64,000 bases of DNA from CAVSRC01 sp963782045. Its GTDB lineage: Bacteria; Pseudomonadota; Alphaproteobacteria; Rhizobiales; Kaistiaceae. The notes beneath the pieces are model-generated. The model had not been told where the DNA came from and searched no databases. It was given only the letters and a program-made list of their open reading frames with translations. The stretch lies in the NCBI GenBank assembly GCA_963782045.1, contig CAWAIR010000015.1:1-64000 (forward strand), in the 5' to 3' direction. Below, one piece after another: positions 53,901 through 63,700 of the stretch. The position numbers were made by a program, and so were the translations under genes. Numbering within the stretch: position 1 is the first letter of the stretch; each line of letters starts with the position of its first letter.

Positions 53901-56415
53901 CGACCGCCTGATCGAGATGAAGGCGGTCGAGGTGCCGGAGGGCGGCACCACCGTCGACCTCACCGTCACCGACAAGTGGGGCCCCGGCGCCTACGTCACC
54001 GCGACGCTCTACCGGCCGATGGACATCGCCGCCAAGCGCATGCCTTCGCGCGCCCTCGGCCTCACCTGGGCCAAGGTCGATCCGGGCGACCGCGACCTCA
54101 AGGTTTCGGTCGATACGCCCGACGAGATGCGGCCGCGCGGACCGATGACCATTCCGGTCTCGATCGGCAACCTCAAGCCGGGCGAGGAGGCCTATGTCAC
54201 CGTCGCCGCGGTCGATGTCGGCATCCTCAATCTCACCAGCTTCCAGGCGCCGGCGCCCGACGACTGGTATTTCGGCCAGCGCAAGCTCGGCATGGAGATC
54301 CGCGACATCTACGGCCTGCTGATCGACCGCACGCAGGGTGTGCCCGGCGTCGTGCGCTCCGGCGGCGACGGCGGCCTGACGCGGCTGAAGGCGCCACCGC
54401 CGACCCAGAAGCTGCTCGCCTTCTATTCCGGCATCCTCAAGGTCGACGACAGCGGCAAGGCCTCGGTCACCTTCGACGTGCCCGACTTCAACGGCACCGT
54501 CAGGGTCATGGTCATGGCCTGGACCAAGGACGGCGTCGGCCACGCCAGCAAGGACGTCTTCGTCCGCGATCCGGTGGTGGTGACGGCCTCGATCCCGCGC
54601 TTCCTGCTGATCGGCGACACCTCGCGGCTGCTCGTCGAGATCAACAACGTCTCCGGTGCGGCCGGTGACTACAAGCTCAGCGTTGCGACCGGGGAGGGCA
54701 TCGACTTTCCGACCGAGGATGCCGAGAAGACGGTGACGCTCGCCGAGAAGCAGCGCGTCTCCTTCGTCGTCCCGCTCGATGCCAAGGCGGTCGGCGATTT
54801 CGACGTGTCGGTCGATCTCACCGCGCCCACCGGCGAGGACTGGCCGACCAACCTGACGCTCGGGGTCCGCCCCGCCGCCTCGCCCATCACCCACCGCGAC
54901 GTCGTCTCGGTCGCGGCCGGCGGCAAGCTCACCGTCGATGATGCGCTGACGCAGGAGTTCGTGCCGGGCACTGCGTCGGTGGCGGTGTCGCTCGGCGGCG
55001 CCGGCCCACTCGACGTACCGGGCATCCTCGCCGCGCTCGACCGCTACCCCTATGGCTGCGTCGAGCAGTTGACCTCGCGCGCCATGCCGCTGGTCTATCT
55101 CGACGATGTCGCCGCCTCGGTCGGCATCGCCGCCGATACCGCGATCCGCGACCGCGTGCAGAATGCGATTGGCAAGGTGCTCGCCGATCAGGCGGCCTCC
55201 GGCGGCTTCGGCCTGTGGGGACCCGAGGACGCCGGCGGCGACCTCTGGCTCGATGCCTACGTCACCGATTTCCTCACCCGCGCAGCGGAGAAGGGCTACG
55301 ACGTGCCGGATGTCGCGCGCACCATCGCGCTCGACAATCTCGCCAACGGCGTCGCCTATGCCAGCGACTTCGAGAAGGGCGGCGAGGATATCGCCTATGC
55401 GCTCTACGTGCTGGCGCGGGCCGGCCGCGCCGCCATCGGCGACCTCCGCTACTACACCGACTCCAAGCTCGCCGCCTTCTCCACGCCGCTGGCCAAGGCC
55501 CAGCTCGGCGCGGCGATGGCGCTTTACGGCGACCGTATGCGCGCGACCCGCGCCTTCACGGCGGCCATGGCCGATCTCGACAAGGAGGACGCCAAGCAGG
55601 GCTGGCGCAGCGACTATGGCACGTCGCTGCGCGACGGTGCCGCGGTGCTGACGCTGGCCGCCGAGACGCAGGTGGGGTCGGTCGACCTGCACAGCCTGGC
55701 GCTGCGCATCGCCGCGCAGGAACGCAACCAGCGCTATACCAGCACCCAGGAAGATAGCTGGATGCTGCTCGCCGCCGCGGCGCTGATCAAGGATTCGGCC
55801 AAGACCGAGTTTGCCATCGACGGTCAGCACATCGCCGCGCCGCTCTATCGCCGCTACGGCGGCGAGGCGCTGGCCAAGAAGCCGGTCGAGATCGTCAATC
55901 TCGGCGGAGAGCCGCTCGAGGCCGTGCTGTCGGCGACCGGCGTGCCGCTCGCTCCCGAACCCGCCGGCGGCAACGGCTACACCATCGAGCGGCAATTCTA
56001 TACGCCGGACGGCGACCAGACCGACATTTCCACCGTCGGCCAGAACGATCGTTTCGTCGTGGCGCTCACGGTCACCGCCGATCACGACGGCGGTGGGCGC
56101 CTGCTCATCGTCGATCCGATTCCCGCCGGCTTCGAGATCGAGAACCCGGACATTTCGGCATCGGGCAGCACGACGAGCCTCGACTGGCTCGACGTCGACA
56201 AGGTCGACCACACCGAGGCGCGGACCGACCGCTTCGTCGCGGCGATCAACCGCGCCGACGGCGGGCCGACGAGCTACACGGTGGCCTATTCGGTGCGCGC
56301 CGTCTCGCCCGGCACCTTCACCTACCCGGCGGCGACGGTCGAGGACATGTACCGTGCGGAGTTCAACGCCCGCACCGCCGCCGGCAAGGTCGAAGTCGTC
56401 GGCCCGACGCGCTAG
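50924..56415 (+). CDS. Bacterial alpha-2-macroglobulin (YfhM-like) with PAN domain, two frameshifts
   Basis: A ~1829-residue periplasmic protease trap. A signal peptide (core LLAAVFALVLLPLFVAA, cleavage near ALAA) is followed by a PAN/apple domain with paired cysteines (DQSACQAACLANGACRAF, then KARWCFL). A TPR-like helical segment and the long series of macroglobulin domains come next. The thioester CVEQ lies at 55057-55068 within YPYGCVEQLTSRAMP, so covalent trapping of proteases is expected. The frame changes near 52985 (GCGCGCG tract) and near 53187, one base gained each; the joins are LFADPKGA to IAETSVLVEDFEPE, and AVDSLG to FPGYTFGLKE. It precedes pbpC as in other genomes, where the pair guards and repairs the cell envelope. 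Confidence 0.88.
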
Positions 56416-56464
56416 GCAACAAGCGACGGGACGCGCCGAATGGCCGAGACGCCCGCCACGGACT

Positions 56465-56670
56465 CCCTCTCCCCCCTTGCGGGGGAGGGCGATCGCATGT
56501 GGCACGGGGCCGAACCCTCTCCCCTTGCGGGAGAGGGTGGACCGCGCAGCGGTCCGGGTGAGGGGTGTTGGCAGGGCCATGCCGGTACCCTGCTCCCTGT
56601 CCCTCCCCCACCAAAGCCGGATGTTTCCGACTTTGGCATTGATGAATCCAAACACGGGCAAGCCCGTGTT
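56465..56670. repeat. Composite of intergenic palindromic repeats
   Basis: Four inverted repeats are packed together: CCCTCTCCCCCC/GGGGGAGGG (56465-56489), CCCTCTCCCC/GGGAGAGGG (56515-56537), GGACCGC/GCGGTCC (56539-56555) and AACACGGGC/GCCCGTGTT (56651-56670). The CCCTCTCC-TTGCGGG-type unit is a very common dispersed intergenic repeat of alphaproteobacteria. It reads as the peptide SPLAGEG twice if translated, so the open frame through it is not evidence of coding. Confidence 0.75.
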
Positions 56671-56690
56671 CGGCGGGCGAGGGGACGAAG

Positions 56691-58782
56691 ATGGCGGCGC
56701 TTCGCATTGATCGCAGCGATCGTTGTCTTTGCAGGCGCCGTCATCGTCGGCATCGGCGGGAGGCTCGTCTGGCGCCAGATCGAAGTCGCGCTGCCGCCAC
56801 TGCCCGACCCCAAGGCGATCGCCACCTCGACCATCGTCGTCGACCGCGACGGCAGGCTGCTGCGCCCCTTCACCATCGCCGACGGGCGCTGGCGCCTGCC
56901 GGTGACCACCGGTGACGTCGATCCGAAATTCCTCAAGATGCTGATCGGCTACGAGGACCAGCACTTCTACCAGCACGGCGGCGTCGACCTTCTGGCGCTG
57001 GCGCGTGCCGCCGGCCAGTTCGTGCTCGCCGGCGGCCACATCGTCTCCGGCGGCTCGACGCTGACCATGCAGGTCGCCCGCCTGATTGCCGGCGACAGCA
57101 CGCGCTCGGTCCTCGGCAAGCTGCAGCAGATCTTGCTGGCCGAGAAGCTGGAGGCGCGCTTCAGCAAGGACGAGATCCTCGATCTCTATCTGCTGCTCGC
57201 CCCCTATGGCGGCAACATCGAGGGCGCGCGCGCCGCCTCGCTCGCCTATTTCGGCAAGGAGCCGAAGCGGCTGACGACGGCCGAGGCGGCACTGCTCGTG
57301 GCGCTGCCGCAATCGCCCGAGGCCCGCCGGCCCGATCGCGACGCCGTCGCCGCCCGCGCCGCCCGCGACCGCGTGCTCGACCGGCTTGTCGCCGAAGGCG
57401 TCACCGATGCGGATGCGGCCAGGGCGGCGCTGAGCGAGCGCGTACCGACGGCGCGCAAGGCCTTCCCGCTGCTCGCCCCGCACCTCGCCTTGCAGGCCGT
57501 TGCCGCCGCGCCCGACGAGCCGGTTCATCGCCTGACGGTCGACCGCGACCTCCAGGCCTCGCTGGAGCAGCTCGCCGCCGACCGCGTCGGTGGCCTCGGC
57601 CCGAAACTCTCCATCGCCATCCTCGTCGCCGACGTTGCGGCCGGCGACATCCTCGCCTCGGTCGGCTCGGCCGGCCTGTTCGAGGAGGAGCGCGACGGCC
57701 ATGTCGACATGACCCGCGCCGTCCGCTCGCCGGGCTCGACGCTGAAGCCGCTGATCTACGGCCTCGCCTTCGAGCAGGGGCTCGCCGTCCCCGAGACGCT
57801 GATCGAGGACCGGCCGACCGGCTTCCACGGCTATACGCCGTCCAATTTCGATGGCTTCCATCGTGGCACGGTGACCGTGCGCGAGGCCTTGCAGGAATCG
57901 CTCAACGTGCCGGCCATCGTGGCGCTCAATGCCGTCGGTCCGGCGCGGCTGGTGGCGCGTCTGAAGCGCGCCGCGGTCAATGCCGAGCTGCCCGACCAGT
58001 CGGCGCCGGGGCTCGCCATCGGTCTCGGCGGCGTCGGCGTGACGCTGCGCGATCTCGTCTCGCTCTACGCGGCGATCGCCCGCGGCGGCACGGCGGTGGC
58101 GCTCAATGATGGCGTCGGCGATCAACCCGACGCGCTTTCCGGCGCGCCGGTGCTGTCGCCGATGGCAGCCTGGTACGTGTCGGACATCCTCGAGGGCGTG
58201 CCGCCGCCGCTGAACGGCATCGCCGGCCGCGTCGCCTACAAGACCGGCACCTCCTACGGTTATCGCGACGCCTGGGCGATCGGTTTCGACGGCGCCCATG
58301 TCGTCGGCGTCTGGGTCGGCCGGCCGGACGGCACCCCGGTGCCCGGCCTGTCCGGCTTCGTCAGCGCCGCGCCCATTCTGTTCGAGGCCTTCGACCGCAT
58401 CGGGCCGAAGCGCGTCGTGCTGAAGCGCCCGCCGCCCGGCGTGCTCCGGGTTTCATCGACATCGGCCCTGCCGGCGCCGCTCCGCCATTTCCGCGATCCC
58501 GGCCAGGCGATCTTCGAGCAGCGGCAGGACGATCCCGAGATCGCCTATCCGCTCGATGGCGTCACCGTCGATCTCGGTATCGCCGAAGGCGATCCCGAGC
58601 CGCTAACCGTCAAGGTCCGCAACGGTGCGCCGCCGTTCACCTGGTTCGTCAATGGCGTGCCGGTAGCGCGCACGCCGTTTGCCCGCTCCGAGACCTTGAA
58701 ACCCGACGGTCCCGGCTTCGTCACCCTCTCCGTCGTCGACCGCGACGGCAAGTCGGACCGGGTGACCGTCAGGGTGGAGTAG
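56691..58782 (+). CDS. pbpC: Penicillin-binding protein 1C
   Basis: A bifunctional peptidoglycan synthase: signal anchor near the start, GT51 transglycosylase (EDQHFYQHGGVDLLALARA with the catalytic Glu, then SGGSTLTMQVARL), and transpeptidase with SPGSTLKPLIYGLAFEQG (Ser and Lys), SLNVPA and YKTGTSYGYRDAWAIGFDG. The PBP1C-specific C-terminal domain contains VKVRNGAPPFTWFVNG. The uninterrupted frame extends back to 56440, but that part is the repeat cluster. The ATG at 56691 behind GAGGGGACG is better; one T too many near 56700 (CTTC) would put MAAL directly in frame with ALIAAIVVFAGAV, giving ~696 residues. If no error exists, the start lies within the open frame upstream. Confidence 0.88.
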
Positions 58783-58790
58783 GCGGCAGG

Positions 58791-59774
58791 TTAGGCAATC
58801 TCTTCGAGGTCGAGGCCAAGCTCCGCCAGAGAACGGTCGATCTTGGCAGCCCAACCGCGTCTGCCGCGACCACGGGCATCGGCGATGGCATCCGCGAGCG
58901 CGTGGGGATCGGATTCGGTGAGCGCTTCGGTCAGGGCGCGGGCTTGCAGCAGGTCCTTCTGGCGCTTGGGGATATCCCGACGCTCTTGCGCGAGAATCAA
59001 TTTATGAACGGCAAACCGCGCCGGCTGCGGGACGCTCACGGCGACACCGCTGCCGAACAGGACGACCGCTGGAACGGGTTCGGCTATCAGCCAACGGATG
59101 AACTGAAGCGGCGTCGCCCCGGCCTCAATACCCTTGAGTGGGAGTGGGCTGGTGTCGTTGCGCGTCCGCTGCTGTGTCACGAGATCGACCATGAATCCGT
59201 CGGTGGCCCGGAAGGCAGACGAGGGCGCCTTGGGCGACAGAGGCGGAATGGGCGCGAAGCTCGGCTCGGCGCGCCTGAGCACGTCCAGGAAGGTCTCATC
59301 CTGGGGGATGCTGGGGATGGCGAGTCGGGCCGTCGCCAGATCGGCGTCCCCGGTCATTAGCGTGGGACGCGGAAGCGCATGGGCCACGAGCGGTGAGTAG
59401 CATTGGTATGCGGCGGTACCGATGAGAACCGCGTCGTGGAAGACCCCCGCGTCGGCAAGGACGTCGAGGACCCTGCCCAATTGCGGCGACGGCCCGGGAA
59501 TGCCCGCTCGGACCAGCAGCCTGATGGTCTTGCGGTCCTGCCGGGCGTCTTCCTGCGACCTGCGGATTTCGGCTACTTTGGCCTCGGTCTCGGGATCGTC
59601 AGCGAGGCCGATATAGTCGTCCTTGCGAACCCTGCCCGCCAGGCGCTTGACATAGGCGTATTGCCGCCCTTTCACCGTCATGGTGAAGACCGAGCCCGGA
59701 CGCGCCGGGCGCGAATGCACGCGCTGGGTCAGGTCCGCGTACAGAGTGGAAAGTGAGAGAGCGATCTTCTCCAT
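58791..59774 (-). CDS. GSU2403-type nucleotidyltransferase-fold protein
   Basis: A 327-residue protein of the GSU2403/NTP_transf_8 family. The nucleotidyltransferase-like core is LIGTAAYQCYSPLVAHALPR followed by MTGDADLATARL with paired acidic residues. A long N-terminal helical part (YADLTQRVHSRPARPGSVFT, YVKRLAGRVRKDDYIGL) and a C-terminal helical part (FAVHKLILAQERRDIPKRQK) flank it. Related nucleotidyltransferases act as toxins in type IV systems, but no antitoxin gene is adjacent. The ATG at 59774 was preferred over a GTG six codons earlier that lies in the repeated operator. It converges with pbpC, the stops being almost adjacent. Function unknown. Confidence 0.78.
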   Translation of the reverse strand: MEKIALSLSTLYADLTQRVHSRPARPGSVFTMTVKGRQYAYVKRLAGRVRKDDYIGLADDPETEAKVAEIRRSQEDARQDRKTIRLLVRAGIPGPSPQLGRVLDVLADAGVFHDAVLIGTAAYQCYSPLVAHALPRPTLMTGDADLATARLAIPSIPQDETFLDVLRRAEPSFAPIPPLSPKAPSSAFRATDGFMVDLVTQQRTRNDTSPLPLKGIEAGATPLQFIRWLIAEPVPAVVLFGSGVAVSVPQPARFAVHKLILAQERRDIPKRQKDLLQARALTEALTESDPHALADAIADARGRGRRGWAAKIDRSLAELGLDLEEIA

Positions 59775-59781
59775 GACGGGA

Positions 59782-59825
59782 GTTATAGACACAAGGCGCC
59801 CATGCGTCTATAACTGGTTATAGAC
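59782..59825. promoter_or_regulatory. Three copies of GTTATAGAC in alternating orientation
   Basis: GTTATAGAC (59782-59790), its reverse complement GTCTATAAC (59806-59814) and GTTATAGAC again (59817-59825) lie directly before the nucleotidyltransferase gene. The inner pair is nearly contiguous (TATAAC-TG-GTTATA). Repeats of this kind at a start codon indicate a tightly repressed promoter. The binding protein is not identifiable. Confidence 0.6.
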
Positions 59826-59860
59826 GCTCCTGCAGATCGGCGTCTGTAACCGCCTGCGCT

Positions 59861-60781
59861 TCACCGCTCGTCCAGCGCCTTGACCGCGGCGATGGCGGCG
59901 GAGGCGCGGTTCTCGACGCCGAGCTTCTGGTAGATCGTCTCCAGGTGCTTGTTCACCGTGCGCGGGCTCAAGCCCAGAATGTCGCCGATGTCGCGGTTGG
60001 ACTTGCCCTGCGCCACCCACAGCAGCACCTCCGCCTCGCGTCCGGTGACCGAATAGAGCTTGCGCAGCACGGCGGCTTGCGCGTCGGTGCCGTCGATCGA
60101 GATGCGGAAGAGGATCTCGCTCTCGCTGGTGGCGCTGAGCAGCGAGAAGTGCAGCCGCCGGGCCTCGTCGATGGCGATGGTCGGCGGCGCCGGCATGCTG
60201 CCCTCGGCGTTGCCGACCACCCGCAGCCATGTGCGCAGCGGCTCGGGCAGCGCGGCGCCGTCCCAGCCGGGCAGCGCCTCCTCGATCAGCTTCACCGCCT
60301 GCGGCGTGCACCACAGGATCTCGCCTGCGCGGTCGGCGGCGAGCAGCGTCCGCCCGGCAGTGTCGAGCGCCAGGCGCGCGCTCTGCGCCGTGCGCGCATT
60401 GGCCAGATGCACGCGGATGCGGGCGAACAGGACGTCGAGCACGATCGGTTTGGTGATGTAGTCGACGCCGCCCGATTCCAGCCCCTCGACGATGTTCTCG
60501 GTCTCCGAGAGCCCGGTCATGAAGATCACCGGCACATGGGCCAGCGCCGCATTGCGCTTCATCCGCCGCGTCGTCTCGAAGCCGTCCATGCCCGGCATCA
60601 CCGCGTCCATCAGCACCACGTCCGGCGTAATTCGTTCGGCGACGGCGAGCGCCTGGGCACCTTCGGTGGCGACCAGCACGGTCGCGCCGAACTTCTCCAG
60701 CGCGTCGGTGAGGAAGCCCAGCGCCTCCGGCGAATCGTCGACCACCAGAACGATGTCGCGCGCCTTGACCGGCTCATTCAT
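59861..60781 (-). CDS. Response regulator with LuxR-type DNA-binding domain
   Basis: A 306-residue regulator. Residues 1-125 are a receiver (VLVVDDSPEAL, DVVLMDAVMPGMDGFETTRR with the phospho-Asp, FMTGLSE, DYITKPI). A ~100-residue middle region follows, and the C-terminal GerE/LuxR helix-turn-helix reads LYSVTGREAEVLLWVAQGKS and LGLSPRTVNKHLETIYQKLG. It starts on the ATG overlapping the stop of the hybrid kinase (ATGA), so it is that kinase's partner. The middle region is PAS-like (EILWCTPQAVKLIEE). Confidence 0.92.
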   Translation of the reverse strand: MNEPVKARDIVLVVDDSPEALGFLTDALEKFGATVLVATEGAQALAVAERITPDVVLMDAVMPGMDGFETTRRMKRNAALAHVPVIFMTGLSETENIVEGLESGGVDYITKPIVLDVLFARIRVHLANARTAQSARLALDTAGRTLLAADRAGEILWCTPQAVKLIEEALPGWDGAALPEPLRTWLRVVGNAEGSMPAPPTIAIDEARRLHFSLLSATSESEILFRISIDGTDAQAAVLRKLYSVTGREAEVLLWVAQGKSNRDIGDILGLSPRTVNKHLETIYQKLGVENRASAAIAAVKALDER

Positions 60782-63700
60782 CGCGAAAACTCCTCCAGCA
60801 CGGCGGTATAGCGGCGGAAGTCGAAGGCGCGCACGTGCCGTCGCATCTCGGCGACAAAAGCGCGGTTGCCTTCGTGGGCGTCGAGCTGGTCGAGCTTGCT
60901 TTCGATGCCGCGTACATAGCCGATGTGGCCGAGGCGCAGAAGCTCGGCGACGTGCTCCGCGCCGGGCGAGGTGAGCGCCGCCGCGGCGGCGCCGTTGGCC
61001 TTGGCGGGCGGCGGCTCCTCCTCCCGCCAGTCGACGCCGGTCAGGTCGGCGATGCGGTCGAGCAGGCGCTGCACCTCGAACGGCTTCACCATCACCGCGT
61101 CGTGGGCGTCCTCCTCCGAGGGCGGCGGCGGCGTCTCGCCGACATTGGCCGAGAGCATCAGGATGGCGCCTTCCTGGCCGCGCTCGCGCAGGCTTCGCGC
61201 CAGGTCCCAGCCGTTGATGCCGGGCATCGAGATGTCGAGGATGAAGAGGTCGGGCTTGAGCTCGGCGGTCAGCGCCAGACATTCCGCCCCGTCGGCGGCG
61301 GCCAGCACCGTGAAGCCGAGCGGCTCGAGGATCTGGCGGATGAGGTCGCGCTGGTCGGGGTCGTCGTCGACGATGAGCACCGTGCGGCGGGCGCCGGCGT
61401 AGCCGGTGATCGGCCGGCGAGGCGCCGCCGACGGACGTTTCCAGGTGACGGCGGAGAGCATCAAGCGGATGTCGAAGGTGCTGCCCTTGCCGGGCTCGCT
61501 CCTGACGGTGACGTCGCCGCCCATGAGGTTCACCAGCATCTTGACGATGGTGAGCCCCAGCCCGGTGCCCGGCACCAGCCGCGTGCGCTCGGCGGTGCCG
61601 CGCTCGAAGGGTTCGAAGATCTTGGGCAGGTCCTCCGCCGCGATGCCGACCCCGGTGTCCTCGATGGTCAACGTCGCCACCTGGCTGCGGAAGGCGATCT
61701 TCAGCGCGACGTGTCCGCTGTCGGTGAACTTGATGGCGTTGGAGAAGAGGTTGACCAGGATCTGGCGGAGCCGCTTGCCGTCGGTCGACACCAGTTCCGG
61801 CATGGCGTCCGGCTTGATGTAGTTGAAGGCGAGGCCCTTGGCTTCCGCCTGCGGACGGAACATCTCGACGATGTCGGCGAGGAACTCATCGAGGTGGATC
61901 TCGTTGCGCTGGAGTTGCAGCCGGCCGGTCTCGATCTTGGAGATTTCGAGCAGCCCGTCGATGAGGCCGGAGAGATGCTCGGCGCTCCGCCGGATGATGT
62001 GGACGCGGCCCTTCTGTTCGGGCGGCATGGTGGCGTCGCGTTCGAGGATCTGGGTGTAGCCGAAGACCGAGTTGAGCGGCGTGCGCAGCTCGTGGGAGAG
62101 GCCCACCAGATAGCGGCTCTTGGCGAGATTGGCGGCTTCCGCCACTTCCTTGGCCTTCTGCAGCGCCGCGTCGGTGCGGCTGTGCGCTTCGATTTCGCGC
62201 AACAGCAGCGTCGTCTGGCGCGCCGATTCCTCCTGGGCGACCCGGCGGCTCTCGTGCGCCAGCACCAGGAACCAGGCCAGAATGCCGGCGACGATGAGGA
62301 GGATGAAGAAGGCCGCCCACAGCGAGCGGGCGACGGTGTCGGAATAGGCCGGCGCAGCGCTGGTCACCTGGAAATAGACCAGGCAGAGCGCCGCGGCGAC
62401 GAGCAGCATGAAGACGGAGAGCAGGCCGAAGAACTGGACGATGCGCGGACTGATGCGCGCCGTCAGCGATTCCGGCAGCAGCGCCGCCACCACGCTCGCC
62501 GCCTGCGCCTGCAGCCGCGCCTTCGGCTTGCACAGGTCGTTGCAGCGCGCGTCGAGCGAGCAGCACAGTGAGCAGATCGGCCCCGAATAGGCCGGGCAAT
62601 AGGCGGTGTCCTCCGGCTCGAATTCGAGGTCGCACACCGTGCAGGTGAACGCCGCGCGCTCGTGCCATTTCGCCCGCGGCTTGCGCGCCAGGTAGTACTT
62701 GCCGCCAGTCGCCCAGGCGATCGCCGGCGCCGAGATGAACGGCACCACCATGGCGATGAACACAGCGAGCGCTTTGGCCGTGGCGCCGAAGAGGCCGGTG
62801 GCCGAGATCAGCGCCAGCGCCGCCGATATGCCCATGGCGCCCAGCCCGACCGGGTTGATGTCGTAGAGGTGGGCGCGCTTGAACTCGATGCCCGGCGGCG
62901 ACAGGCCAAGGCGCTTGTTGATGGTGAGGTCGGCGACGATGGTGCCGAGCCAGGCGACGGCGACGATCGAGAACAGGCCGAGGATCTTCTCCAGCGCCGT
63001 GTAGATGCCGAGTTCCATCAGCACCAGCGCGATGGTGACGTTGAAGATGAGCCACACCACCCGCCCGGGATGGCTGTGGGTCAGGCGCGAGAAGAAGTTC
63101 GACCACGCCAGCGACCCGGCATAGGCGTTCATCACGTTGATCTTGAGCTGCGACACCACCACGAAGGCGGCGGTGAGCAGCAGCACAAAATCCCGCCAGG
63201 GAATGACGTAGCCGAAGGCAACCCGGTACATCTGCGCCGGCTCGGCGGCGTGCTCGGCCGGCACCGCGTGGCTGAGCGCCAGCACCGCCAGGAACGAGCC
63301 GAACAAAAGCTTGGGCGCGCCCAGCACCACCCAGCCGGGGCCGGCGAGCAGCGTGCCGAGAAAGCCGCGCTTGCTTTCTGTGCCGGCCGGAGTGAAGCGC
63401 AGTACGTCGACCTGCTCGCCGATCTGCGGCATCAGCGCCAGGATGACGGAGGCCGCCGCGCCGAACTTGAGCAGGTCGAATCCGGCGCCGGTTGAGCCGA
63501 GGCCGGGAAAGTTCCGCCAGATCTCGAAGCTCCCCCAGTCCTGCCAGGCGATGAAGCCGACCGGCAGGATGTTGAGGCCGATCCACAGCGGCTGGGTGAT
63601 GAGCTGAAAGCGACTGATGCGGGTTATGCCGTGGGTGACCAGCGGGATCACCGCCACCGCGCTGATGACGTAGCCGACGGGAAGCGGAATGCCGAAGCAC

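Noticed and set aside
53164..58299. Very long open frame on the minus strand opposite the macroglobulin and pbpC genes (about 1700 codons)
   Set aside because: It is the antisense shadow of two recognisable plus-strand genes in G+C-rich DNA, with Arg/Gly/Ala/Asp-rich, domain-free translation.
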